From: Opitutaceae bacterium
GTDB lineage: Bacteria; Verrucomicrobiota; Verrucomicrobiia; Opitutales; Opitutaceae
Assembly (NCBI GenBank): GCA_015075305.1
Contig: JABTUS010000002.1
Location: forward strand, 186,001-250,000
DNA length: 64,000 nucleotides
Direction of reading: 5' to 3'
This document shows positions 8,643 through 17,842 of the stretch, piece by piece. How positions within the stretch are numbered: the stretch's first letter is position 1; every line of letters begins with the position of its first letter. Under the pieces are notes generated by a model. The model did not search any database, had not been told where the DNA came from, and saw only the letters and a program-made list of their open reading frames with translations. Made by a program: the position numbers and the translations under genes.

Positions 8643-11600
8643 ATGAATATCCACTATGTCTGGCTGCCTCGTTCGCTCGCATGCGGACTATTGCTTGTCG
8701 TCGCCCTGTCACCACTGGCCGCTCAAACCGTTCCCGCGGCCCCGTCCAAGCTTCCTCGTACCAGAAACGTTCCAAAACAGGATGAACTTGTTGTACGCAG
8801 CGAAACTGAAAACCTGCTTGATGAAACTCCACTCGTACTATCGCCATTCAGCGTGCAGGGCGACGCAGTGGTGGGCTACCAAGCCAAAACGACCCTGGCA
8901 AGTACGCGGCTTCGCACCAAGGTCGACGATGTAGGCACGGCCCTGCAAATCGTTACCGCGCAATTCCTCAAGGATACCGGCGCGACTGACAATCAGAGCC
9001 TGCTAAGCTATACCACGGGCACCGAGGTTGGAGGTTTTGCCGGAAACTTTGATGGAAACGTCAGGGGGGCGACGATCCTCGAGAATTCGTTGAGCCGACC
9101 CGATTTGAACACCCGCATTCGCGGACTTTCCCGCGCGGACAATACCAGGGAATTTGAATCGACTGACATCAAATGGGATTCCTACAACATTAGCTCCGTC
9201 GAGATCCAGCGTGGAGCGAACACAATCCTGTTTGGGTTGGGCAGTCCATCAGGTTTGATCAACGCCAGCCTCAAGCAGGCGGAATTCAGGAACGCAGGTG
9301 AAGTTTCGATTCGATTCGACGGCGAAGGAAGTATCCGCAGTACCTTGGATTTGAATCAGGTCATCCTGAAGGATCAACTGGGCTTGCGGGTCGACCTGCT
9401 AAAGGACAACAAGAAATACTATCAAAAACCTGCATTCAACAATGATGCTCGCGCTTTCGCGACCATTACATTTGCCCCGGAGATTCTGAACAGACGATCG
9501 GCGCACACGACGCTCCGGGTCAGCTACGAGAAAGGCAAAATCAAATCAGAAAACCCCCGTACTTTGGCGCCGGTGGACATGATCACGCCTTGGTTTAAGA
9601 CCGGCACCTACACGGATCCCAACGGGAAGGTGACCAATAACCTCAACAAAACGACAGTTGATCTGAGATATGGAAATCTATATTTCGCGGACACGCCCGG
9701 TTCCGGGTTCGCGTTGACCTCGTCGCCCAACTATCAGCCCTGGATCGATAGCTTCTACCAAGGCAATTTCGCCTATTTCAGCGACCCAAATTCTGACCAG
9801 CAAACCGGGAAGTACATGATGTCGTCATTCTTCTATCTGGGAATGAACCATGGCATCGGAGCCAACGGCGCTATCGACGGGAACATCGGCGGTCAAAGCA
9901 ATCAAACCATGCGAAACGTCGCGACAAACGCGTTTTGGGCCATTCAGGCAGGCGTTCCCTTTGCGAGCAATTACGTTCAAAGCAGTCTCAGTGACACGAG
10001 CATCTTTGATTTTTACAACAAGCTTATTGATGGTCCATCAAGACGCGAGGGACAGGATTTTGAAGCGATCAACGCCAACCTCAACCAGACATTCCTCAAC
10101 AACCACATCGGACTTGAGGCGCGGTTCGACCGCCAACACTTTCATTCCAGCTATTCCAACCCCTATGGTGGCTCCCTGGCGGGTATCAACGTCGATCTCA
10201 ATCGGTTTCTGACAGATGGATCGCCCAACCCAAATGTAGGACGCGCCTTTCTTCTTGGTGACTATCTATATGGTGGCAACGACAGCAATACAACCAGGCA
10301 GAGCTCGCGGTTGACCGCATTCCTTGACGGCAAGGCCGAAGACCTTCCATTTCTGGGGAAGGACAGTGTCATTGCCAGGATTCTCGGCCGCCATGTACTT
10401 ACCGGAGTCATTTCGGAGAGCTCCAGGAATTCGCGCACAATAAGCGGAGCCTATTCGGCCCTCGCACCAACCGGAGGACAAAGCGATCCCAATGCCATCT
10501 TGGGGAACTCGCTGGATCCGTATCTTCGAATCAAGACAATAAGTTACCTGGGACCTGACATGAGAAGCCTCTCCACTGCCCAGGGATTGAATCTAAGTCC
10601 CGTAGGTGCGGCACGAAAACCAACATCCACTTCTCTGACAGTATTCGATTCAAAGTGGAATAGACCGGCCAACCCGGTCGCTGCGGGCTATGTAAATCCG
10701 GCGGATGCATGGTACAATCCCCTGCTTCGAACAAACTCCACCCAATCGGAAAATCCCGCCAACTATGTCGGATGGGTCACCTTGCCGGTTCAGCCCCTCT
10801 ATTGGGACACCGACATGTACCGCCTCGCGACTCTCGGGTCCTTGGAAAAGCAGACTGTGGATTCAAAGGTCTTTGTCTGGCAAGGATACATGTTTGATGG
10901 CAATCTCATCCCGATCATCGGCTACCGCAGGGACACGGCAAAAGCCTATAGCAAGAGCGCTCCAACACTGTACAACTACGCTCAACTGGGAAGTCCCTCT
11001 TTTGTCCTGCCCGACGCCCCATTCAATACAGTCAAAGGCATCAACCGCACTTACAGCCTGGTAGCTCACACGCCCCAGTTCATTCGCAAGCATCTGCCGT
11101 GGGGAATGACATTCAGCGCTTTCGCCAACAAGTCCAAGGACTTCGAGCCAAGCGCAGGCCGGGTTGACATTCTGAACCAGCCACTGCCGGCACCATATGG
11201 GGAAACCGAGGACTATGGAATTACGGCTTCAGCGTTCAATGGTCGGCTCGCTCTCAAGGTCACCAAATTCAAGACTACCTCAGCCGGAGCAAGCAGTGGC
11301 CTAACTTACATGTGGGTCGCGGGCGCAGATGTCCAGCGAGCCTGGGTTCTTGCCAAACGCTACGAGGCGGGACTGAGCGGCAATCCAACTTATTCCGGTC
11401 CAACCTACAATATTGGAAAGTACGTCAATGGCGTGTATACCATCACGCCGGAAGACCGCTCGAGGCAGCAAGCGATGGTCCAAGCAACCCTTTCGTCACC
11501 CTTCATTAACAATCCGGTGTTCTGGAAGGCTTGGGATATGGAACTCGGTACACCCAAGGGACAGACAGACGCCAGATGGCAAAATCTGGATCTATCAATG

Positions 11601-12305
11601 ACCATCCCACCCGGCATGACCGGCCTTCAGGATGAGGTGTCGGAAGGCTACGAAATTGAAATATATGCCAAACCGACCGACAATTGGGACGTCACTCTAA
11701 ATGTGGCCAAGGTGACCGCCCAGAAGACCAATATTTTCACCGGCGGGGCAAATGGGGCGTTCTTGGCCGAAGGCGACAAGCTCTTTATTGACGGTCTGGT
11801 TGGCCAACTCCCTCGCTATACGGGTGATGCCCCTGTAACGCTCGGTGACCAATGGAAGCAATTGGTGTCAACTCCACTGCAGCAATTGAGGGCGCTCAAC
11901 GGATCGAGCAATGCAGAGATCCGCCCATGGCGTTGCAATCTTGTCACGAGCTACAACTTCAGTGAGGGTTCCTTCAAGGGGACAAACATTGGACTCGGAT
12001 ATCAATGGCAGGACAAAGTTGTCATCGGTTATCCCTCGGTGTTCAAAACAGTCAATGGCGTGAAATCGGAAACTATCGATATCGCGAAGCCGTACTATGG
12101 ACCTAGTGACGATAGCGTCAATCTATGGATCGGATACAGTCGAAAAATTACCAATAAAATTGCGTGGCACATCCAGGCAAACGTCACCAATATTCTGGGG
12201 AAAAACGAACTCATACCGATCAATGTCCAACCTGACGGAAGCCCCGGTGCTTTGCGCATCAAGTTGGGCCCCTCGTGGACGGTGACCAATTCGTTTAGTT
12301 TCTGA
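8643..12305 (+). CDS. TonB-dependent outer-membrane receptor 1
   Basis: 1220 residues, the longest receptor here. A signal peptide ends near LSPLAAQ. After a Pro/Glu-rich spacer comes LSPFSVQGDAVVGYQAKTTL, the conserved lead-in of verrucomicrobial TBDRs, then the plug domain (about 80-240) with IQRGANTILFGLGSPSGLI. The remaining roughly 950 residues form a beta-barrel and end in the aromatic C-terminal strand WTVTNSFSF, the outer-membrane targeting signal. It would import oligosaccharides or other ligands using TonB energy; the ligand cannot be read from the sequence. No SusD-like partner is next to it. It is followed by a second receptor 206 bp downstream, with a clear rise in GC content between them. 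Confidence 0.92.
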   Translation: MNIHYVWLPRSLACGLLLVVALSPLAAQTVPAAPSKLPRTRNVPKQDELVVRSETENLLDETPLVLSPFSVQGDAVVGYQAKTTLASTRLRTKVDDVGTALQIVTAQFLKDTGATDNQSLLSYTTGTEVGGFAGNFDGNVRGATILENSLSRPDLNTRIRGLSRADNTREFESTDIKWDSYNISSVEIQRGANTILFGLGSPSGLINASLKQAEFRNAGEVSIRFDGEGSIRSTLDLNQVILKDQLGLRVDLLKDNKKYYQKPAFNNDARAFATITFAPEILNRRSAHTTLRVSYEKGKIKSENPRTLAPVDMITPWFKTGTYTDPNGKVTNNLNKTTVDLRYGNLYFADTPGSGFALTSSPNYQPWIDSFYQGNFAYFSDPNSDQQTGKYMMSSFFYLGMNHGIGANGAIDGNIGGQSNQTMRNVATNAFWAIQAGVPFASNYVQSSLSDTSIFDFYNKLIDGPSRREGQDFEAINANLNQTFLNNHIGLEARFDRQHFHSSYSNPYGGSLAGINVDLNRFLTDGSPNPNVGRAFLLGDYLYGGNDSNTTRQSSRLTAFLDGKAEDLPFLGKDSVIARILGRHVLTGVISESSRNSRTISGAYSALAPTGGQSDPNAILGNSLDPYLRIKTISYLGPDMRSLSTAQGLNLSPVGAARKPTSTSLTVFDSKWNRPANPVAAGYVNPADAWYNPLLRTNSTQSENPANYVGWVTLPVQPLYWDTDMYRLATLGSLEKQTVDSKVFVWQGYMFDGNLIPIIGYRRDTAKAYSKSAPTLYNYAQLGSPSFVLPDAPFNTVKGINRTYSLVAHTPQFIRKHLPWGMTFSAFANKSKDFEPSAGRVDILNQPLPAPYGETEDYGITASAFNGRLALKVTKFKTTSAGASSGLTYMWVAGADVQRAWVLAKRYEAGLSGNPTYSGPTYNIGKYVNGVYTITPEDRSRQQAMVQATLSSPFINNPVFWKAWDMELGTPKGQTDARWQNLDLSMTIPPGMTGLQDEVSEGYEIEIYAKPTDNWDVTLNVAKVTAQKTNIFTGGANGAFLAEGDKLFIDGLVGQLPRYTGDAPVTLGDQWKQLVSTPLQQLRALNGSSNAEIRPWRCNLVTSYNFSEGSFKGTNIGLGYQWQDKVVIGYPSVFKTVNGVKSETIDIAKPYYGPSDDSVNLWIGYSRKITNKIAWHIQANVTNILGKNELIPINVQPDGSPGALRIKLGPSWTVTNSFSF

Positions 12306-12511
12306 CGACGATATCACATTCAGCGGATCTGAAAGCATTCCCCCCGCGGCTGCGCGTCAGTCGCAGGCAAGCCCCTGAAAGGCAAGTGCCCCCCGTGCGG
12401 CCTCGTCGACGACTGCTTCATCCAAGGCGCGGACTCCTCACGCAATAGTTTGCACGGGGCTCGTGTTGTCGCACGGGGGTGCGCGGGGCCTTCTTGGGCG
12501 CCCTCCCCTCC

Positions 12512-15500
12512 ATGCGCCACGCATCTCCCTTCCTTCCCCTGGCCCCGGGTCGCACGTCCGTCCGCAAGCGCCCTGCCGTTTCTCCACGTTCGTGGTCGAT
12601 CGCCCCCACCGCTCGCGCCGCCCTTGTCCTGGCGCTCGCACCCGTGGCCGCCATCGGCCAGGCTGTCGCTCCGGTGGCAACCGCCGCGCCTCCTCCCGAG
12701 GATGTGCAGGAACTGTCGCCCTTTGAGGTCCGGGCTGAAGAGGACAGCGGCTACACCGCACGGGACACTCTCGCCGGCAGCCGGCTCAAGACTGAACTGC
12801 GCAATGTCGCCTCCCAGATCCAGGTGATGACCCCCGAGTTTCTCCAGGATATCGGCACAGTGTCCGTGGAGGACGCCTTCCGCTACTCCATCAATGTCGA
12901 GAACGTCAGCGAATACACGGCCTATTCGTCCGGCGACTTCAACAACCGGGTCGTCAACCCAAGTTCCGACAACCGAATGCGCGGGCTGACCACCAGCAGC
13001 CGATCGCATGACTTCTTCGAGACTTCCATCTTTCTCGACAGCTACAACTCCGACCGCATCACATACTCGAGCGGCCCCAACGCCATCCTCTTTGGCGTGG
13101 GGAAGCCATCCGGCATCGTGGACATCAGCTTCAACCGGGCTCGCATCGGGCGCAACAGGTACTCCGTCCAGTTGCGCACCGACAACTACGACTCCCTGCG
13201 CACATCCATCGACATCGAGCGCACACTCATCCCAAATCGCCTCGCCATCCGCATCGACGCCCTGCAGCAGAACCAGAACACGTTCAGAACCTATTCCGGT
13301 GAAAACACCCGCCGGCTGTTCGGCGCGTTCACCTTCACCCCGTTCAAGAACACCACCATTCGCGGATGGATGGAGCATGCCGACATCCGCGCGAATCAGG
13401 CCCGCAACACCGTGTTCACGGATCGCGTGACCCCATGGATCAACGCCGGGCGCCCCATCTTCAACAACGGCACCGGCACCTCCGGCACGACACCCGTCCC
13501 GTCCGCCAATGACCCGCTCTTCCGTCGCTACACCACAACGCGCAATGTGTACGTCTTCGGCCAGTCCGCCGCCGATGTCCCCTTCATGGTTTGGGGTGCC
13601 AGTGCCAACCCCGTCACGAGTGCCACGGCCCGCTACTCGGTCACGACAAAGGGCCCCGGCGATCTCGCCGCGGATCCCGATGTCTATCCCTACAGCCTGA
13701 ACGACTCCGGCATCTTTCCATTCGACGTCAATGTGCATGGCAACGGCACAACCAGCTGGATGCGCGGCCGGATCCTCGGAGCGACCGTGGAGCAGCGCAT
13801 CGGACATGACCTCTTCATCGAGGCGAGTTTCAACAAGGAAAAAAACCGCTATGACTTCGTCGACCTCATGCGCGGCAACCAGAACTCGCTCTATGTCGAC
13901 GCAAACCGGTTCCTGCCGGACCGCGTGACGCCAAATCCGAACGTCGGACGCTACTTTTTTGAAGGCAGCGGGCGCGGGGGCATCCGTCGCTTCGAGCGCG
14001 AGGAGGCCCGCGCAACCGTCGCCTACGAACTTGACCTGCGAAAGAGGAACGCATGGCTGGGTCACCATCGTTTCGGCCTGCTCGCGCAGCGCACCTACTC
14101 CGTCGACGGACAACCCGACAGCGACCTGCGCATTGTGCCTGATGGCGTCAATCCCGTGGACAACTGGACCAACGCCACTTACGCGTATCAATGGAGATCC
14201 TATGTCTCCAATCCGCAGGATCCCTCAACCGGCAACGTCTTCTACCTCAACCTACCCTTCGATCCGCTGAAGATAAACAAGATTCCTGGCTACACGATCT
14301 ATGGTCCCGACAATCCGATTGGTTTGACGGCGCGTTCAACAAATCTGCGGAGCATCACGCTGCACGGTGCCGCATTCTCGATGCAGAGCACATTCCTGAA
14401 GGACCGGCTCGTGACAACCTGGGGGCTCCGGCGCGATAGGGTGACCAACTGGAGCGCCATCGACGAACCCGGACTGCTCGGCCGCCTAGGCTCCGGAGGG
14501 GCCAATTCCGCCTGGGCCTCCGTCATGGACATTCCAATAGGCACGCAGAATCAGAAGTTCTACTCTGGAAGCACCTACAGCGCCGGTGCGGTGCTCCACG
14601 TGACGGAGTCGGTCTCTGCGTTCTTCAATCGCTCAACAGGATGGAGCTCCGCTCCAGGCACCCGCTATCCTGACAACTCCCTTCTAAGCGGATCCAAGGG
14701 CGTGGGCACCGACTACGGCCTTCGCTTCAGCCTGCTCGACGGCCGGGTGAGCCTGCGCGTCAACCGCTACGTCAACACTTCGGGTCCCGACCAGTCGGAC
14801 TTCCGCGTGCAATTGCGCAATCCCGTCAACGACATTGAGCTGATCATCGCAAATGCGACGGCGGCGGGCCTCATCAAACCCGCGCCACCGCCGACCACGT
14901 TCGTCACGGGGGCGGTCGCCACCTACGAGGTCACCTCGATGGCCGAGGCCACCGGCTACGAGTTCGAGCTGACGGCGAATCTCACGCGCAACTGGCGCTT
15001 CACGCTCAACGGTACGACCGGCGAGACGATCGAGTCGAAAATCGGCGCACAGTGGATCGACTACATTCACAGCCGGGTGAAGGTCTGGAGCGACAACGCC
15101 ACCCTGACCGATCCGGAATCAACCTCTGCAACGACAATCCGCGACATCGCGCGCACCCTCATCAGCAACATCAATCTCATCAAACAGGCGGACGGCCGCA
15201 CTACCGAACAGGCCCGCGGAAAGCGCCTGAATGTCGTCACCCGCTACACGCTCGATCACGGCAGGTTCAAGGGCGCATTCGCTGGTGCGGGATACCGCTG
15301 GCGCTCCCGCTCCGTTGTCGGCTACAAGTCACAGGTGCTCCCGAATGAATTTCCATTCGCGGGCATTCCCGACCAGATCGCCGTGCCCGACATCAATCTC
15401 CCCGTTTATGGCCGGCCCGTGAACGAGACCGAGCTCTTCTTCGGCTATTCGCGAAAACTCGGCCGCAAGGTCGAATGGCGCGCGCAGCTCAACATCCGAA

Positions 15501-15616
15501 ACGTTTTCGACGACAATGGCATCATCCCGCAGCGGGCGAATTCCGTCGGTGCCGTGACTGTCTTCACAATCCCGGAGCCGCGTTCGTTCGTGCTCACCAA
15601 CACGTTCTCCTTCTGA
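12512..15616 (+). CDS. TonB-dependent outer-membrane receptor 2 (first gene of the polysaccharide-lyase/sulfatase operon)
   Basis: 1034 residues from the ATG at 12512; an in-frame GTG at 12479 would add 11. The long N-terminal region carries a signal peptide (RAALVLALAPVAAIGQA). LSPFEVRAEEDSGYTARDTL and AGSRLKTELRNVASQIQVMT form the typical lead-in and start of the plug; the plug continues to about residue 230 with ITYSSGPNAILFGVGKPSGIV. The barrel ends in SFVLTNTFSF. It shares its architecture with receptor 1 but is clearly diverged. The acyltransferase gene follows 29 bp later, so the receptor probably imports the products of the lyase and sulfatase encoded downstream. Confidence 0.92.
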   Translation: MRHASPFLPLAPGRTSVRKRPAVSPRSWSIAPTARAALVLALAPVAAIGQAVAPVATAAPPPEDVQELSPFEVRAEEDSGYTARDTLAGSRLKTELRNVASQIQVMTPEFLQDIGTVSVEDAFRYSINVENVSEYTAYSSGDFNNRVVNPSSDNRMRGLTTSSRSHDFFETSIFLDSYNSDRITYSSGPNAILFGVGKPSGIVDISFNRARIGRNRYSVQLRTDNYDSLRTSIDIERTLIPNRLAIRIDALQQNQNTFRTYSGENTRRLFGAFTFTPFKNTTIRGWMEHADIRANQARNTVFTDRVTPWINAGRPIFNNGTGTSGTTPVPSANDPLFRRYTTTRNVYVFGQSAADVPFMVWGASANPVTSATARYSVTTKGPGDLAADPDVYPYSLNDSGIFPFDVNVHGNGTTSWMRGRILGATVEQRIGHDLFIEASFNKEKNRYDFVDLMRGNQNSLYVDANRFLPDRVTPNPNVGRYFFEGSGRGGIRRFEREEARATVAYELDLRKRNAWLGHHRFGLLAQRTYSVDGQPDSDLRIVPDGVNPVDNWTNATYAYQWRSYVSNPQDPSTGNVFYLNLPFDPLKINKIPGYTIYGPDNPIGLTARSTNLRSITLHGAAFSMQSTFLKDRLVTTWGLRRDRVTNWSAIDEPGLLGRLGSGGANSAWASVMDIPIGTQNQKFYSGSTYSAGAVLHVTESVSAFFNRSTGWSSAPGTRYPDNSLLSGSKGVGTDYGLRFSLLDGRVSLRVNRYVNTSGPDQSDFRVQLRNPVNDIELIIANATAAGLIKPAPPPTTFVTGAVATYEVTSMAEATGYEFELTANLTRNWRFTLNGTTGETIESKIGAQWIDYIHSRVKVWSDNATLTDPESTSATTIRDIARTLISNINLIKQADGRTTEQARGKRLNVVTRYTLDHGRFKGAFAGAGYRWRSRSVVGYKSQVLPNEFPFAGIPDQIAVPDINLPVYGRPVNETELFFGYSRKLGRKVEWRAQLNIRNVFDDNGIIPQRANSVGAVTVFTIPEPRSFVLTNTFSF

Positions 15617-15645
15617 GCAGCAGCCTCGCGGCGCTGCGATCCATC

Positions 15646-16890
15646 ATGCCCGAACACGCCGCCGCTTCCCCTGTGCAGCCGCAGGCGGCCCTCGAACCCA
15701 AGCCGCAGCGCGTGATGTCTGTCGATGTGCTGCGCGGGTTCGACATGTTCTGGATCATCGGCGGCGATCACCTCGTCAAGGCGCTGAACAAGATGGACGG
15801 CGGTCCGGTTGTCGCCGCGATCGCCTCCCAGCTCACGCACGCGAAGTGGCGGGGTTTCACCTTCTTCGATCTGATCTTTCCGCTGTTCCTGTTTCTCACC
15901 GGAGTGTCCATCGTTTACTCGATGGATCGTTTGCTCGCCTCGGCCGGCCGACGCGCGGCAATGATCCGCATTGCCCGGCGCAGCATCCTGCTGTTTGCGC
16001 TCGGTGTCATCTACTACGGCGGAGTTTCGCAGGGTTGGAGCGACATGCAGTGGGCCGGCGTGCTCCACCGGATAGCGCTCTGCTACTTTTTCGGTGCGAC
16101 TCTTTACGTGCTGATGTCACGCCGCGGCATTGTTTTTGCCCTGCTCGCCTGTCTCATCGGCTACTGGGGGCTCCTCACCTTCGTGCCCGTGCCGGAGCTG
16201 CGTCTCGACAAGGCCGGCGTTGAGCAGCTCGCGGCCAGGGTCGGCAGCCATTCGCCTGCAGCGCTCGCCGCGGCGGTCCCTTCCACCGTTCGCGGCAGCT
16301 ACGAGGAGGGACTCAACCTCACCCACTACCTCGATTTCCGCTATCTTCCCGGACACAAGCGCAACACCTACTACACCAACGAAGGCCTGCTCAGCACCAT
16401 TCCCGCGGTAGCCACCACGCTCTTCGGCATCCTCGCAGGATGGATTCTGACGAGTCCCCGTCACGATGCCCGACGCAAGGCGCTCCTGCTGATCGCCGGC
16501 GGAGCGGCGTGCATCGTGGCTGGCGTGCTTTGGGGACAATCCTTCCCGATCATCAAGCGCATCTGGACCTCCTCTTACTGCCTGGTAGCCAGCGGCGCAT
16601 CATCCGCCCTGCTCGGAGTGTTCTACCTGCTCATCGACGTGTGGCAGGTTCGCCGCTGGACCGCGCCTTTCCTCTGGATCGGCACCAATGCGCTGGTTGT
16701 TTACCTCGCCGTCAACCTGATCGACTTCGAGGCGATCTCCAAGCGACTCGTGGGCGGAGGCATCCAGGAATTCCTGGATTCATCCCTGACGCGCGGTGCA
16801 GGGGCGCTGCTCATTGCGCTGGTTGCGCTCCTGCTGCCGCTCCTCCTTGTCCGGTTTCTGTATCGCAACAAGATTCTCATCCGCCTTTAA
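15646..16890 (+). CDS. Heparan-alpha-glucosaminide N-acetyltransferase-like membrane acyltransferase (HGSNAT/DUF5009 type)
   Basis: 414 residues from the ATG at 15646, chosen because SVDVLRGFDMFWII is the conserved beginning of the family (sLDvlRG) and because it leaves a normal 29-bp gap to the receptor. About ten hydrophobic segments are visible. The diagnostic block LTHAKWRGFTFFDLIFPLFL contains the His that in human HGSNAT carries the acetyl group. The family moves acetyl groups across a membrane onto terminal amino sugars; bacterial members are common in polysaccharide loci but mostly untested. Between a receptor and a polysaccharide lyase, a role in acetylating glucosamine residues of imported or periplasmic oligosaccharides is plausible but inferred. 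Confidence 0.85.
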   Translation: MPEHAAASPVQPQAALEPKPQRVMSVDVLRGFDMFWIIGGDHLVKALNKMDGGPVVAAIASQLTHAKWRGFTFFDLIFPLFLFLTGVSIVYSMDRLLASAGRRAAMIRIARRSILLFALGVIYYGGVSQGWSDMQWAGVLHRIALCYFFGATLYVLMSRRGIVFALLACLIGYWGLLTFVPVPELRLDKAGVEQLAARVGSHSPAALAAAVPSTVRGSYEEGLNLTHYLDFRYLPGHKRNTYYTNEGLLSTIPAVATTLFGILAGWILTSPRHDARRKALLLIAGGAACIVAGVLWGQSFPIIKRIWTSSYCLVASGASSALLGVFYLLIDVWQVRRWTAPFLWIGTNALVVYLAVNLIDFEAISKRLVGGGIQEFLDSSLTRGAGALLIALVALLLPLLLVRFLYRNKILIRL

Positions 16891-16915
16891 TCGGACGCAC
16901 ACCCGGACACAAATC

Positions 16916-17842
16916 ATGCAGCCATTCCATCGCACGCCATCCGTTCCGCTTCTCGCATTCGCAGCGGTGTGTTTGTCGTTCTTCGCGCCTTCGCTCCACA
17001 GCGCGAAAATCAAGGAACGCTCGTTCACCGCCGATGAAGTTTTTGACTATGGAAAGAGGATTCTCTTCCAGGACAATTTCGGCACCGGCAGGTTTGGCCG
17101 GTGGAAGTTTTCCGAGAACGCCTCGTACAACATCGAGTCTCCGCACGCCGATCGACTGGCCATCGTCGACGCGCCCGGGCTCGGACCGGGACGCAAGGCG
17201 GCAAGGTTCGTCGTGCTTCGCGCGCCAAACTCCTTCCGCTCGGAGGTGGCCCTGCCCCACGAGACCGGCAGCCAGGAGCGCTGGTACGGCGAGCGCATCT
17301 TCATTCCGGAGGACTGGGTGATCGATGATGACAAGGGCGACGACATCGTGATGCAATGGCACGCGATACCGGGCAACTGGCGGTCCACATTTCCCAACCT
17401 GGCCATATCGATCAGCGGCGAAAAATGGTGGATCAAGCAGAACTACGGAGCCGCTCAGACCGAGCCCACGCGCACCACCTCCGCACTGACCGATCCTGTC
17501 AGACCCGGCGCCTGGGTGTCATTTGTCGTCCATGCAAAGTGGTCTGCGGAGAAGGACGGTTTCCTGAAAATCTGGAAGGACGGAGTCCTCGTGCATGATG
17601 TGAAGGGACCCAACATCTACACCACCATCGGCGTCGTCTATTCGCCCTATTTCAAGACGGGTATCTACCATCCGACATGGAATCTGAAGACTCCCGAGCG
17701 GCAGGCGGCCTTTGCACAGTCCGGTGGCAGGGCATCCAGGAAGATTATCTACGCGACCGACATCAAAATCGGCGGTGAAAACGCCCGGTACGAGGACATC
17801 GCTCCCGCTCCGCTGAAATCGTCAGACGCTCCCGCAAAGTGA
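16916..17842 (+). CDS. Secreted polysaccharide lyase-like protein (PF14099, heparin lyase I-like fold)
   Basis: 308 residues from ATG 16916, 25 bp after the acyltransferase stop. It has a signal peptide (VPLLAFAAVCLSFFAPSLHSA). Blocks typical of the polysaccharide-lyase jelly roll are RWYGERIFIPEDWVIDD, VMQWHAIPGNW, PGAWVSFVVHAKWSAEKDGFLKIWKDG and the final YFKTGIYHPTW. The family holds heparin lyase I-type and glucuronan or alginate lyase-like enzymes; which uronic-acid bond is cut cannot be told. Its stop codon overlaps the GTG start of the sulfatase (GTGA), indicating translational coupling. Confidence 0.75.
   Translation: MQPFHRTPSVPLLAFAAVCLSFFAPSLHSAKIKERSFTADEVFDYGKRILFQDNFGTGRFGRWKFSENASYNIESPHADRLAIVDAPGLGPGRKAARFVVLRAPNSFRSEVALPHETGSQERWYGERIFIPEDWVIDDDKGDDIVMQWHAIPGNWRSTFPNLAISISGEKWWIKQNYGAAQTEPTRTTSALTDPVRPGAWVSFVVHAKWSAEKDGFLKIWKDGVLVHDVKGPNIYTTIGVVYSPYFKTGIYHPTWNLKTPERQAAFAQSGGRASRKIIYATDIKIGGENARYEDIAPAPLKSSDAPAK

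Noticed and set aside
12320..14191. 623-codon minus-strand open frame
   Set aside because: It lies wholly antisense to TonB-dependent receptor 2, whose family motifs are unmistakable. The frame has no family resemblance and a composition (Gly, Val, Asp-rich) typical of antisense reading of GC-rich genes.
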